Source: Geobacillus thermocatenulatus (lineage in GTDB: Bacteria > Bacillota > Bacilli > Bacillales > Anoxybacillaceae). From it: a stretch of DNA of 64,000 nt. Positions 52,446-61,702 of this stretch are shown here, piece by piece. The first letter of the stretch is position 1. The number at the start of each line of letters is the position of its first letter. The stretch covers positions 1,489,164 through 1,553,163 of the forward strand of contig NZ_NEWK01000002.1 of NCBI RefSeq assembly GCF_002217655.1, read 5' to 3'. The translations under genes and the position numbers were made by a program. The notes under the pieces are model-generated. The model saw only the letters and a program-made list of their open reading frames with translations. It had not been told where the DNA came from and searched no databases.

Positions 52446-53666
52446 CTACCCGTTGATATCCTCTGTCAGCCTCCCGATAATTGCCTCTTGATACCCCGCT
52501 TTTTTCGTTTCCGCCATCTCCTCTTTCAGCGGCTGCAGCGGCGTCGACGTTACGGATGCGAGCTTGGCGAGGCGCTCGGGGGTGAGGTCGACGACAGGGT
52601 TGGCGGCCCTATAATCCTCGACGGAAAAGCGCCAAAGGGTGACGGCCTGTCCATACCGCTCCTGCAGCCGCTCTGCCATGGCCAATCCTTCTGGGTCGAA
52701 GTCGCCGGAATAATACAGCTTGGCGCCAGAGGCCGCGAGCAAATCGAGCAGCTTCATCGTCGCCAAGTTCATTTGCCCGTTCGTGCTGACAAGCGGGGCG
52801 CGGGTGTCAAGCAGCGTCGAAAAGACGCCCGCGTTTTCGACAATGTACACCGTCCCCCCATGGGCAGGGCGGGCGCGGACAAGCGATAGCACATCTCTAA
52901 GCGGCATGTTCAGCGCCGTGTTCGTCTCCCAGGCAGCGGAGAAAACAGGATGCGGTCCGTCCTTGGTTTCAGCAAGAATGTTGGCGCATGTGACAAAGTT
53001 CAGGATATCCTCACGGAGCAAGCCGACGGACTGGAGCAACTCGTTGACGCTCTCTACAGATGCCATGTCCCAGTCCCCAGGCACGGTCGCTTGCAACGCC
53101 GAAAGCAACAATCTCCCCGGTAGCGTGGACAAATCGAACGCGTGCGGGTCGCCCGCCACTTGCTGGGCAAAGAGCGGGAGGCGCATGTATGACGGGAGCG
53201 GGAGGCGGCCCAAAGCGGCGCTGACAAGGCGGAGGGCCTCCTCCAGGCTGCGGCGGTCGGTTTCGTACGCCGTTTGGACGAAGCGCTGAGGGCGGACCGA
53301 CTCAACCCAATGATGCTCCTCGGTCAGACGCGCAAAAAAACGATCCCGTTCCTCTTCCTCCGCCTGGCGCCGTTCTTTGTTTGAGACAAGCGGGGCGCCG
53401 AAGTACTGTTCAAGCAGCTCGACAAGCCCAACGCCCGCAAACCTCGTCTGTCCGAGCTGTTTTTCAAACGCGATAAGGGAGACGCGGGAGACGTCTTTGC
53501 CGAAAAAGGCGGCCACCGCCTCCCGCTCTTCATCGGTGAACGCCTCTAAAGACACCGCACCGCCGACGCGGCCGAGCGACTCGTACTTGTGCTTCATCTC
53601 GATAAACAGACGGCGGAAGCCCGGTTCAGAGCGGAAAAAGGCAGCCGCCTCCTTGGCCGTGCTCAC
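52446..53666 (-). CDS. jetD: Wadjet JetD nuclease subunit
   Basis: A GTG at 53666 overlaps the jetC stop by 4 bp (GTGA) and is the likely start, giving 406 residues; an ATG at 53684 is also possible. It matches the TIGR02679 family. The C-terminal Toprim-like domain contains KLYYSGDFDPEGLAMAERLQ (near 320), with the acidic metal-binding Asp residues. JetD is the nuclease that cuts plasmid DNA once the JetABC complex has sensed a small circle by loop extrusion. It is the last gene of the four-gene operon. Confidence 0.93.
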   Translation of the reverse strand: MSTAKEAAAFFRSEPGFRRLFIEMKHKYESLGRVGGAVSLEAFTDEEREAVAAFFGKDVSRVSLIAFEKQLGQTRFAGVGLVELLEQYFGAPLVSNKERRQAEEEERDRFFARLTEEHHWVESVRPQRFVQTAYETDRRSLEEALRLVSAALGRLPLPSYMRLPLFAQQVAGDPHAFDLSTLPGRLLLSALQATVPGDWDMASVESVNELLQSVGLLREDILNFVTCANILAETKDGPHPVFSAAWETNTALNMPLRDVLSLVRARPAHGGTVYIVENAGVFSTLLDTRAPLVSTNGQMNLATMKLLDLLAASGAKLYYSGDFDPEGLAMAERLQERYGQAVTLWRFSVEDYRAANPVVDLTPERLAKLASVTSTPLQPLKEEMAETKKAGYQEAIIGRLTEDING

Positions 53667-56600
53667 GTCTCGATCGTCTCCCATTCTTTATCATTGACCA
53701 TCAGCTGTTTGACGCGGCCGTTCCAACGGTAATGAATGACGGTCACAAACGACGCATTGCGCGGGCGGACGAGTTCGCAAATGGACAAAGCGGGCACGGT
53801 GTCGTAGTCGCCCCAAAGCGCCTGCGAGTTCATGATGTAGTTAAAGCCGAGCTGTTCGACAAGTCCAAACAGGTTGCGGATGTTGTTTTCGTCAACGCCG
53901 GCGAACGCCTCGTCGAGCGAAATGATGTACGGGGCGTCATCGCCCGCTTCTTGGTAGCGCGAATACGCCGCGGCGAAAAGGGGAATGTACATCGCCATCG
54001 CCTTTTCCCCGCCGCTGAATTGGTAAAAACGGTGGTTCGTCAGCTCGCGTTTCGGCTCATTTGTTTTTTCATAGTACAAGGTGAAGGCAAACCATTTCCG
54101 ATAGTCGAGCACTTCTTTAATAATTTGATGGAGTGTGTTGCCTTGGCCGCGCTCCTCAAGCAATTCGCGGGCGCGGGCGATTTTCGAGCGGAAATGGTTC
54201 GTCACCCGCTGCAAATCTTCCTCTTTCAACAGCCGCGAATCGATCCGCAACAGACGGACCAACTCTTTCGTATCCAGCTCCGCTTCCGTCTCCGCCGTTT
54301 TCGGCTTCCATTGAATGGACAGCACGAGCCCTGATGACGTGTCGAGACCTCCCATCAGTTTGTTCATATCGCTCACCCACCGCTCGGCGCGCTGGATGCG
54401 GCTGCGCAAAATGCGGCCGACTGATTTTAAAATGACGTCCTCATACAGCTCGCGGTCTTGCTCCTTCATATACTCGTGCTGCAAGGCGATGTCGCGCTCC
54501 ACCTCGGCGAGCACGGCAAACGGCGTGGCACGCTGGCCTTTGTAGTCGAGATAAATGACATGCCGTTCTTGTTTTTCCCGCCAATCGGCCGCTTTCATCG
54601 CCATCTCGTCGTCTGGGGCGGCGGCGATCCATTCGGACTCCTTTTGTTCCGCCAGCCGCTCGAACGTCGCCCGGTATTCGGTCAAGTTGGACGACTCTTG
54701 GAAGAAGACGGTGTTCAGCCGCGCCAAAAGCGAGGAACGCGTCTCTTTTAACACTGTTTCATACCGTTGTTTCGCTTCTCTGGCCTGCTCCAAAAGCGAA
54801 CGTGAACGATCAAGATCCACGAGCCCAAGCGCCGCTTCATCGGCAAACGACCGCTCCCACATGGCGGCCAGCTGGCAGGCGAACTCTTCCCGTTGCGCTC
54901 CTTTTTCCCGCTCTTCGACTAAGCGCATGAGGCGCTGTTCCGTCCGCGCCCGTTCGTTGACAAGGCGCGGAATTTCTTGGCGCAAAAACGCCAATCGTTC
55001 TTGGATGCGGGCGATTTCCGCGCGAATGTCATCCGCTCCCATTTGGGCGAGCGTCCGTTCCATCTCAACGATCTCCAAGGAGATCCGCTCTTTTTCATCC
55101 CGAATCCGATTTCGTTCGCCTTTCGCTTCGTCGATCTCCGTTTCCAGCGCCGCGAGCCGCTCGCGCTGTTGGGCGATCATGGCCTCGGTATGGCGCGTTT
55201 CGCGGTAAAGCACTTCGAGTTCGTGCAAATGGCGGACGTACGATTTCATGGCGAGCTGGGCTTGTTCGCAGCCGTCCAAGGTAAAAGCCAAATCAAGCTC
55301 GGCCGACTCGTCATGGAGCTGTTGTTTGATTTGTTTCCATTCGCGCGCGAGGAGGGCGGCTTTTTCTTCTTGCCGCTTCCATTCCCGTTCTTTGCTTTCG
55401 GCTTGGCGGCGGGCTTCTTGCCCTTCCTCAAACGCGGTGCGCACATCGCGGTCCGATGGGAAGGACACAAACCAGTCGGCAAGCGCTTGGATGGCCGCTC
55501 CCACCGCCTGATGCTCACGACGTAGACGGTCGATCTCTTGTCCCACAGCGGCGATCTCGGCTTCCAGCGCCGCGATGTTCTCAAGCCGCCACCGCTCCCG
55601 CGCCGCACGGCCGATGAACATCGCCCGCGCTCTCCGCGGCGCATGGCCACGGACAAGGCCGAGCGAATAGCGTCCTGTTTCGTCGATCGTCATGCCGCCT
55701 TTTTGTTCCGCATCGGTGATCACGATGCTTCGGAGCACTTCGTCAATCCGCTCCGCCGACACAGGGGCATCCGCATCTGGGCGCAAATAATCGGCCAACG
55801 TATGCACCATATGAACCGGTTTCGGGATGAGCACACGGTCGCAGTCGACGTCGACATCGCGGGCCGCAATGAGGGCGTCAAGCAACCCAGCGTGCGAAAG
55901 CGCCGATTCGATCCGCTCGCGCACATCGTCAGGCACATCGTCGACAAATTCGACCGCGGCATAAAACGGGACAAACGGAATCCCTTCCCGTTCCAATGCC
56001 AAGCGGGCGGCTGTCGTTTGTTCATCCCGTTCGGGTTCAGGGTCGCGTTGTTCCCGCCATTGACGCAGTTCGGCCTCACGTTCTGCCCGTTTCTCTTCCA
56101 ACAGACGGATGTCATGTTCGAGCCGCCATTTCTCATCCTTTTTCTTACCGACGGCATCGTAATACGCTTGAACGAACGGGCGCTTCAGATCATCGAGCGA
56201 ATACAGCTCATAGAGGGCGCCCATTTGTCGCAAAAACGCCTGAATGTCCGCTTCGGAAACGTCGATTCCTCCTTGCTCGACCCAGGCAAGCACGGCTTGT
56301 TCAAACCGCTCTTTCTCCTGCTCGAGCAGCTCTTCCCATTTCTGTTGCTGATGACGCCATTCGTCCATTTCCCGCCGCCGCTCGCCCGCTTCGGTGCTCG
56401 CTTCTTCATAGCGTCGTTTCACATCGTCATGCCTGCGCCAAAGGCGCGCCAACTCCTCGAGCTGCTCGATATGGCGGTCAGCTTCCTGTTTCCAAGCGGC
56501 AAACGAAAACTCTTGTTGCTTTTGGCGATGGCGGTGAAAATCGTCTTCGTTCGTTTCATGCAAAGAAAAGGCTCCTTCTTCCGCATCCGCTCGCAGCTGC

Positions 56601-57784
56601 GCCAACTCGTCTTCAAGTTTCCGTTCAAGGTCATCCAGCCGCGCTTCCGATTCATCGAGGCGGCGGCGATGTTGGCGTTCCAGCCGTTCTTTTTCCGCGA
56701 TCGTCTGCTCGTGCCGCTCCCACCGCTCCTGCAGACGCTCCCTCTCCGATTTCAACTGTTCATACTTCTCCGCTTGCTGGAACACTTCGTGGCCAGCCAA
56801 GTCGATTTCGCGTGAACGCAGCACGTCTTCTTCACGGCGGAGGCGGGTGATGGACTCATCAAGCTCATCAAGCGTCTTTCGCGCCTGCTCTTCTTCATCG
56901 TGAAGGCGGTGTTGTGCAGCAGCGAGCTGTTCGGCTTGCTTGACCGCTTTTACGTATTCTGTCGCCTTTTCGGCGATCATATATTCGTTGTAAAGGCGGT
57001 ATTGATCGCAAAGACGCTTCAACGCCCGCTCGTCGCGTTCGAGCTGCTCAAGCTGCTGCTTCGCCTGGTCCATGTTTTCGATCGTGTCCGATAAATGGCG
57101 GAGCTCGTCGTCGGTCAACGGAGGCAGCGAGCTTTCCAAAATTTCATAAATCACGGTCGGCTTAAAGTCTTTGGACAGCTTCGGGCTGCGCAGTTGAATG
57201 AGCAGCTCGATCAATTCTTGAAACGCCTCAAGCGATTCAAAGCGAAACACATGCTTATTGACGAGCTCCATATAGTCTTTTTGCGTCTCGACGACCGTCC
57301 CGCCCGCGCCGAGCGCTGTGGCCAGCTCCCGCTTGGTCAGCGGGATTTTTTCACCTGTTTTTTCTTGTTTATACAACTGAAGGTCATAGCCGATGCGGCG
57401 GTTGTCAAAGAGGACAAACCCCCAGAAATCGAGGCTTTTTTGCCGCTTCGCGCGCAGGCCGATGCCCGTTGTGACGTATTGGTCGGATTCTTTCCGTTTA
57501 TATTCCAAAAACAAATACCCGGTCCGCTCATCGCGATTGACGACATCTTTTTCCCCAAGCAAGTAGTCTTCCATGCGCCGCGCCCGTGAACCGAACGGAT
57601 CGAGGCGATCGGGCGTCTTCTTGCCGTCTAAAAGCACCGGGATCAAGCTTTGCATCGTCACCGACTTGCCCGCCCCGTTGCTTCCCCGCAAGAGCAGCTT
57701 ACCGTCAGCGAAATGAAAATACTGCTCGTCGTAATACCAAAAATTAATCAGCCCCGCACGATGAAGCACCCATGGATTCGCCAT
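53663..57784 (-). CDS. jetC: Wadjet JetC SMC-like ATPase
   Basis: The start is the ATG at 57782-57784 (MANPWVLHRAGLINFWYYDE) behind GGGAGGAG; 1373 residues. Walker A is LRGSNGAGKSVTM (34-41 for the P-loop). Two very long coiled-coil arms occupy about 240-600 and 780-1150. The ABC signature YQFSGGEKAMAMY lies near 1255 and Walker B YIISLDEAFAGVDE near 1285. This is the MukB/SMC-like motor of TIGR02680. Overlaps with jetB (41 bp) and jetD (4 bp) indicate coupled translation. Confidence 0.95.
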   Translation of the reverse strand: MANPWVLHRAGLINFWYYDEQYFHFADGKLLLRGSNGAGKSVTMQSLIPVLLDGKKTPDRLDPFGSRARRMEDYLLGEKDVVNRDERTGYLFLEYKRKESDQYVTTGIGLRAKRQKSLDFWGFVLFDNRRIGYDLQLYKQEKTGEKIPLTKRELATALGAGGTVVETQKDYMELVNKHVFRFESLEAFQELIELLIQLRSPKLSKDFKPTVIYEILESSLPPLTDDELRHLSDTIENMDQAKQQLEQLERDERALKRLCDQYRLYNEYMIAEKATEYVKAVKQAEQLAAAQHRLHDEEEQARKTLDELDESITRLRREEDVLRSREIDLAGHEVFQQAEKYEQLKSERERLQERWERHEQTIAEKERLERQHRRRLDESEARLDDLERKLEDELAQLRADAEEGAFSLHETNEDDFHRHRQKQQEFSFAAWKQEADRHIEQLEELARLWRRHDDVKRRYEEASTEAGERRREMDEWRHQQQKWEELLEQEKERFEQAVLAWVEQGGIDVSEADIQAFLRQMGALYELYSLDDLKRPFVQAYYDAVGKKKDEKWRLEHDIRLLEEKRAEREAELRQWREQRDPEPERDEQTTAARLALEREGIPFVPFYAAVEFVDDVPDDVRERIESALSHAGLLDALIAARDVDVDCDRVLIPKPVHMVHTLADYLRPDADAPVSAERIDEVLRSIVITDAEQKGGMTIDETGRYSLGLVRGHAPRRARAMFIGRAARERWRLENIAALEAEIAAVGQEIDRLRREHQAVGAAIQALADWFVSFPSDRDVRTAFEEGQEARRQAESKEREWKRQEEKAALLAREWKQIKQQLHDESAELDLAFTLDGCEQAQLAMKSYVRHLHELEVLYRETRHTEAMIAQQRERLAALETEIDEAKGERNRIRDEKERISLEIVEMERTLAQMGADDIRAEIARIQERLAFLRQEIPRLVNERARTEQRLMRLVEEREKGAQREEFACQLAAMWERSFADEAALGLVDLDRSRSLLEQAREAKQRYETVLKETRSSLLARLNTVFFQESSNLTEYRATFERLAEQKESEWIAAAPDDEMAMKAADWREKQERHVIYLDYKGQRATPFAVLAEVERDIALQHEYMKEQDRELYEDVILKSVGRILRSRIQRAERWVSDMNKLMGGLDTSSGLVLSIQWKPKTAETEAELDTKELVRLLRIDSRLLKEEDLQRVTNHFRSKIARARELLEERGQGNTLHQIIKEVLDYRKWFAFTLYYEKTNEPKRELTNHRFYQFSGGEKAMAMYIPLFAAAYSRYQEAGDDAPYIISLDEAFAGVDENNIRNLFGLVEQLGFNYIMNSQALWGDYDTVPALSICELVRPRNASFVTVIHYRWNGRVKQLMVNDKEWETIET

Positions 57785-58946
57785 GTTCTCCTCCCTCTTT
57801 CGCGTCAAAATCATCCGGATACCGTCCCGACATCCGCCCGAGGAGGGGATAAAGGACGATCATTCCGGTGTCGTGCTCCACATCGGCCATGCGCCATTCG
57901 TTGAGCGCCGAAAGCACTTCGCGGACAAGCTCGGCAGCCGACATGTCGCGGTACGTTTTCCCCCACCCAGCCCCGTAGCGGCGCCGGCAATCGGCAAGCC
58001 AGGCGGAAAATTGTTCAGGCGTCAATCGTATGCGGCCGTATTCATCCGGCGGATATTCCCCAAGCCGCTCGCGCACCAAGGCGGCAAAATGAAGGATGAC
58101 CTCCGACGTTCCTTTCTGATCAGGAAATACGGTGTACGGCGCCTGCCGTTCGGGAAGCGTCAACATGGCGGCGTTTTTGTACAATTCATACCGAAACGGC
58201 GTATGCGCTTCGATATCATCCCGCAGCCGATGGCGGAAGTTGCGCAAGTAGTAAAAGTCTTGCTCGTCCCCTTCCGTCCGGTGCACCGCCGGGGATAAAA
58301 ACAGCTTTCGATACAGGCGATGGCGCCGATAATCTTGCGGTGATGCTTTCCACTCCTCGGCGAGCAATTCGTCGATCGATTCATATTGCAACAAATCTTT
58401 CGGATACGTGCGCATAAAATAACGAGCCAACACTGGCACTTCGTACAACGCCTCTTCCTCCACATGCTGGGCGAACGCCTCAATCTCCCCATCCATCCGG
58501 CGGACGAGTCCGATTTGTTCCGCCGTTTTCAACACGCGGATGAGCGCGCGCCGATGCGAATAGTTCGTCCAATCGACCGGTAGATCACCCGGGTACATGG
58601 CGCGGATTTCTTCACATACGTCAGAAAGCAAAAACTTTTCTTCCACTGCTTTTCCTTCCAAATACGCCATCAAACAGCAAAACAACGCATAGTCAAGCGG
58701 CTCTTGAAACGACTCGATGCCCATCCACGGCTCCGGTTCGGCGGGAATTTTCTCGAGCTTGGCAAAATAGCGGTGAACGATGAGCCGATAGCCAAACTTC
58801 TCCTCCACATACTTTTTCAACACATGTTCGCGCTCACGGACGAGCTGATACAAATCCGGCTCTTTGTCGCGAATGATCCAAAATTGTTCGAACAGCGCGG
58901 CGAGCGCCTCTTTCGCCTTGTCGTCAAACGCCGTTTCCATCCTCAC
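57744..58946 (-). CDS. jetB: Wadjet JetB subunit
   Basis: The protein has 400 residues and matches TIGR02678. It starts with a GTG at 58946 that overlaps the jetA stop (GTGA); an ATG six bases on is an alternative with GAGGTGAG upstream. It is a mostly helical, MukE-like protein: EALAALFEQFWIIRDKEPDL near the N-terminus, the middle IRVLKTAEQIGLVRRMDGEI is winged-helix-like, and AAELVREVLSALNEWRMADV is near the end. It bridges JetA and JetC. Confidence 0.92.
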   Translation of the reverse strand: MRMETAFDDKAKEALAALFEQFWIIRDKEPDLYQLVREREHVLKKYVEEKFGYRLIVHRYFAKLEKIPAEPEPWMGIESFQEPLDYALFCCLMAYLEGKAVEEKFLLSDVCEEIRAMYPGDLPVDWTNYSHRRALIRVLKTAEQIGLVRRMDGEIEAFAQHVEEEALYEVPVLARYFMRTYPKDLLQYESIDELLAEEWKASPQDYRRHRLYRKLFLSPAVHRTEGDEQDFYYLRNFRHRLRDDIEAHTPFRYELYKNAAMLTLPERQAPYTVFPDQKGTSEVILHFAALVRERLGEYPPDEYGRIRLTPEQFSAWLADCRRRYGAGWGKTYRDMSAAELVREVLSALNEWRMADVEHDTGMIVLYPLLGRMSGRYPDDFDAKEGGEHGESMGASSCGAD

Positions 58947-60433
58947 TCACCTCGCGAAAGCACATGAATTTCGTAGTTCGGCATTACGAGTTCTCCATCT
59001 TCTGCGCGAAGGCAAATCGTCCCCTCTTTGTTCACCACGTTGACAACCCACCCGTTTTCCGTCTTCATTGCTTGCCCCTCGCGCCCCATCGCTTTGGCGA
59101 TCCAGCCGAGCAGCGTTTTCCGTACGTATGGGGTCACCTCAGGAAGGTCGGCAAGCACGATTTTCCCGTCGGTCACAAATTGCTTCAGCTCGGCTTCCTC
59201 GCGCGCTTTTTCTTCCAAATAGCGAAGACGCGCTTCTTCTTTCTCCCGTTCTTTGTCTTCAATCGCCTGCGGCTTTTTCTTTTCCCCATAATGGCGGACG
59301 CGCGGTTTCGTCACCCACTCGGCTGGCGGCTCGTCCCATACGTCGCGGTATATGTTGTCTGTCGCCCCGAAATCGGCGACGAGATGTTTCGTATGGAAGC
59401 AACCGAACACGACCGCTGACAGGCAGTGCGCCTCTTCAATCGATTCAAGGCGGGAAAACCAACGGGCCAAATGCAAGTAGTCGCCTTTGCGGCTGCGAAA
59501 ATGGTGATGCCGCTCGCCAAGCCGTTGCACGACGCGCGTCAGGCGGCGAATCGCCTCATTCGTCTGGTATTGCAAAAACGAAAGCTCGCTCTCGCGCCCA
59601 TCGCGGCCTAAAAACCATTCGCACAGGCTGCGCCACGTCTCCCATTTTTCTTCAATCTGGACAGCGCGCGGCGGCAGCGCATCGGCAAAGCGAGGGATGG
59701 ACCTCTCATAGTCGACGACATGCTCGATGAACTGCCGAACCCCGTCTTCCGGCAAGTCTTCAAGCAATTGCTCAATCTGCATCGACGTTTTTTGCAAGGC
59801 GACGATAAAATCGCGCAAATAAGCAGTAAACTGCTCTTTATAAACGAGAAACGACTCCGATGTCATCCGCTCTTCCAAATTTTCACCGTGCAAATAAGCG
59901 ATATAGTCGGCGGAATTTTGGATGATTTTTTTGAAATAATCGAACGTCTCTTCCCATACTTGATGCATTTCATCCGGCTGCTCTTGAAAATCAGAGGCGA
60001 TGATCGTTTCCATGCGAGAAAGAGAGGCATACAAACGGTCAAACCGCGTTCTCTCGAGCGACCCCCCAAATGAATCCCCAAGCTGCTCGAGCGTGCGGAT
60101 CATCCGTTCGATTTCGACCGTGTACGGGCTGCATTGATAGCGGAACCGCTTTTTCTTAAACTCTTCAATCGTCCGCACGTGAGAAGTCTCTTGACGGGCG
60201 ATCAAGTTGTTCCATTTGACGAGCTGGTCGAGGTCTTGCTGCAGCTCTTCCTCAGTGTAATCGGCAAACTCCTCGTGCTGCTTTAAAAAGGCGTACACTT
60301 CTTCCGGAAACAAATATTGCCGCATCCGCTCGTGCTGAATGTAGAAATAGCGCAAAATCGCCCGGTAGCGGTGCGCGTTTTCCGTCGATAAATATTTTGT
60401 TTCGACAATGGGCTTCAACCACGTGGCGTCCAT
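58943..60433 (-). CDS. jetA: Wadjet JetA kleisin-like subunit
   Basis: The protein has 496 residues and matches TIGR02677. The ATG at 60433 has AAAGGTGGACGG upstream. The N-terminal winged helix (AILRYFYIQHERMRQYLFPE), the central helical region and a charged coiled segment (AIEDKEREKEEARLRYLEEK) are followed by a second winged helix at the end. JetA is the MukF-like kleisin that closes the ring with JetC. It is the first gene of the operon. Confidence 0.93.
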   Translation of the reverse strand: MDATWLKPIVETKYLSTENAHRYRAILRYFYIQHERMRQYLFPEEVYAFLKQHEEFADYTEEELQQDLDQLVKWNNLIARQETSHVRTIEEFKKKRFRYQCSPYTVEIERMIRTLEQLGDSFGGSLERTRFDRLYASLSRMETIIASDFQEQPDEMHQVWEETFDYFKKIIQNSADYIAYLHGENLEERMTSESFLVYKEQFTAYLRDFIVALQKTSMQIEQLLEDLPEDGVRQFIEHVVDYERSIPRFADALPPRAVQIEEKWETWRSLCEWFLGRDGRESELSFLQYQTNEAIRRLTRVVQRLGERHHHFRSRKGDYLHLARWFSRLESIEEAHCLSAVVFGCFHTKHLVADFGATDNIYRDVWDEPPAEWVTKPRVRHYGEKKKPQAIEDKEREKEEARLRYLEEKAREEAELKQFVTDGKIVLADLPEVTPYVRKTLLGWIAKAMGREGQAMKTENGWVVNVVNKEGTICLRAEDGELVMPNYEIHVLSRGE

Positions 60434-60577
60434 CTCCGTCCACCTTTGCTTCGGTTTTTTCCTATGTTTATTGTAACGATTTTCTCCGCTCTTTTTCTAG
60501 CAAAAACCGTTTTCCTATTTTTTCTCGCCATCGGCGCGCGTTTTTTGTAAAATAGAGGGGAAAAGGAGGTGAAACGA

Positions 60578-61225
60578 ATGGAAGCGTTGCTGCGGGAAAT
60601 TTTGCATGAAGTGAAAGCGACGCGCACGGCGGTCGAGTCGCTCGAGCAGCGGGTTGGCGCCTTGGAGGGACAAGTGGCCAATCTCAATGAAAGAACGGGT
60701 GCCCTTGAAGTGCTGGCGGCCAACCTTAATGAACGAACGGGCGCTCTCGAAGCGCAAATGGCCCAGCTCAATGAGCGGACGAGCGCCCTTGAGCAACAAT
60801 TCACTCAGCTGAACGAGCGGACAAGCAACCTCGAACACCAAGTCGCCCAACTGAGCGAACGCATGGGCACCGTCGAACACCAAGTCGCCCAACTGAACGA
60901 ACGCATGGGCACCGTCGAACACCAAGTCGCCCAACTGAACGAACAGACGAACACGCTTGCACGGCGAATCGACCTGCTTGATGAGCGCACGAACGAAACG
61001 AAGGCGATCGTTGAAGCGCTCCGCCATGGGCAAGAAGTGCTGACCGCCAAATACGAGGCGATGGCGCACGACCTTCATCATATGAAAGGCGACCTCACCC
61101 GTATCACATCCATCCTTGAAGACAAAGTGCTGCCTGCCCTCGCCGAACATGAAGCGGGACTCTCTGTTTTAAACGCCCGCGTCTTCAAAACGGAAAGCGC
61201 CCTTCATCGCCTTGTTTATGCGTAA
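60578..61225 (+). CDS. coiled-coil protein with tandem repeats
   Basis: The ATG at 60578 lies behind AAAGGAGGTGA, giving 215 residues. Residues about 20-130 are a continuous coiled coil built from a 14-residue unit (xAQLNERTSALEQQ-like) repeated about seven times. The end (HMKGDLTRITSILEDKVLPA) is also helical. Two DNA units of 42 bp are exact tandem copies (60861-60944). There is no signal, membrane segment or known domain. It is divergent from jetA across 144 bp. The function is unknown; related rods occur in bacterial and phage genomes. Confidence 0.75.
   Translation: MEALLREILHEVKATRTAVESLEQRVGALEGQVANLNERTGALEVLAANLNERTGALEAQMAQLNERTSALEQQFTQLNERTSNLEHQVAQLSERMGTVEHQVAQLNERMGTVEHQVAQLNEQTNTLARRIDLLDERTNETKAIVEALRHGQEVLTAKYEAMAHDLHHMKGDLTRITSILEDKVLPALAEHEAGLSVLNARVFKTESALHRLVYA
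60861..60944 (+). repeat. exact tandem 42-bp repeat
   Basis: Two perfect copies (60861-60902 and 60903-60944), each starting GCATGGGCACCG, encode the unit MGTVEHQVAQLNER twice within the coiled coil. Earlier units in the gene are more diverged, so this is a recent duplication. Confidence 0.9.
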
Positions 61226-61271
61226 CACGTTCCCCACAGAGAAATGTTCAACACCTATTCCCTTTTCACTA

Positions 61272-61294
61272 GGCAGCCGTGAGCTGCCTTTTTT
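61272..61294 (+). terminator. terminator after the coiled-coil gene
   Basis: GGCAGC and GCTGCC form the stem around CGTGA and are followed by TTTTTTG. Confidence 0.8.
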
Positions 61295-61680
61295 GTTCGA
61301 GTGTTTATCGATTAGCCTTCACCTTGACCATTTGCCAAGGCGCCGGCCTTCTCGCGGCAAGTGGTAGCATCACCCCGCACTCTCGATGAACGGCGCGGGT
61401 CATGCCTGGCTGGCGCATCGATGGATGAACACGAGGCTTATGCAAACATCTCGAATTCGGAGCATCTAGGAGGATTCGCAAGCATTCCCGAGCATTTTTC
61501 AGGATCAAGGAGGAGAGAACGCTCATCGCCGCGAGAGCAAGCGAGAAGCAAACATATCGGCCGATACCAAATTTGCCAGCCGCACCCAAATTACGGTATC
61601 CTTTGTTTGTGACGCTTTTTCACCTCCCTCCGCGTCCTTTTGCTGCTTTTTTTATCCCCGTTCATTTGTATGATATCAGC
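61295..61680. other. gene-free region before the osmoprotectant operon
   Basis: No supported gene is seen. On the minus strand short open stretches (LRILLDAPNSRCLHKPRVH) read like decayed coding sequence, without a start or domain. No clear promoter for the next operon was found. Confidence 0.4.
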
Positions 61681-61702
61681 TGAAAAAGAAGGAGGAATTG
61701 TG

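Noticed and set aside
55538-56815. Long open frame (425 codons) opposite jetC
   Set aside because: Antisense shadow of the coiled-coil coding sequence in GC-rich DNA; jetC carries all family motifs on the minus strand.
61305-61589. A 94-codon minus-strand frame
   Set aside because: No ribosome site and no recognisable domain; probably decayed or non-coding sequence.
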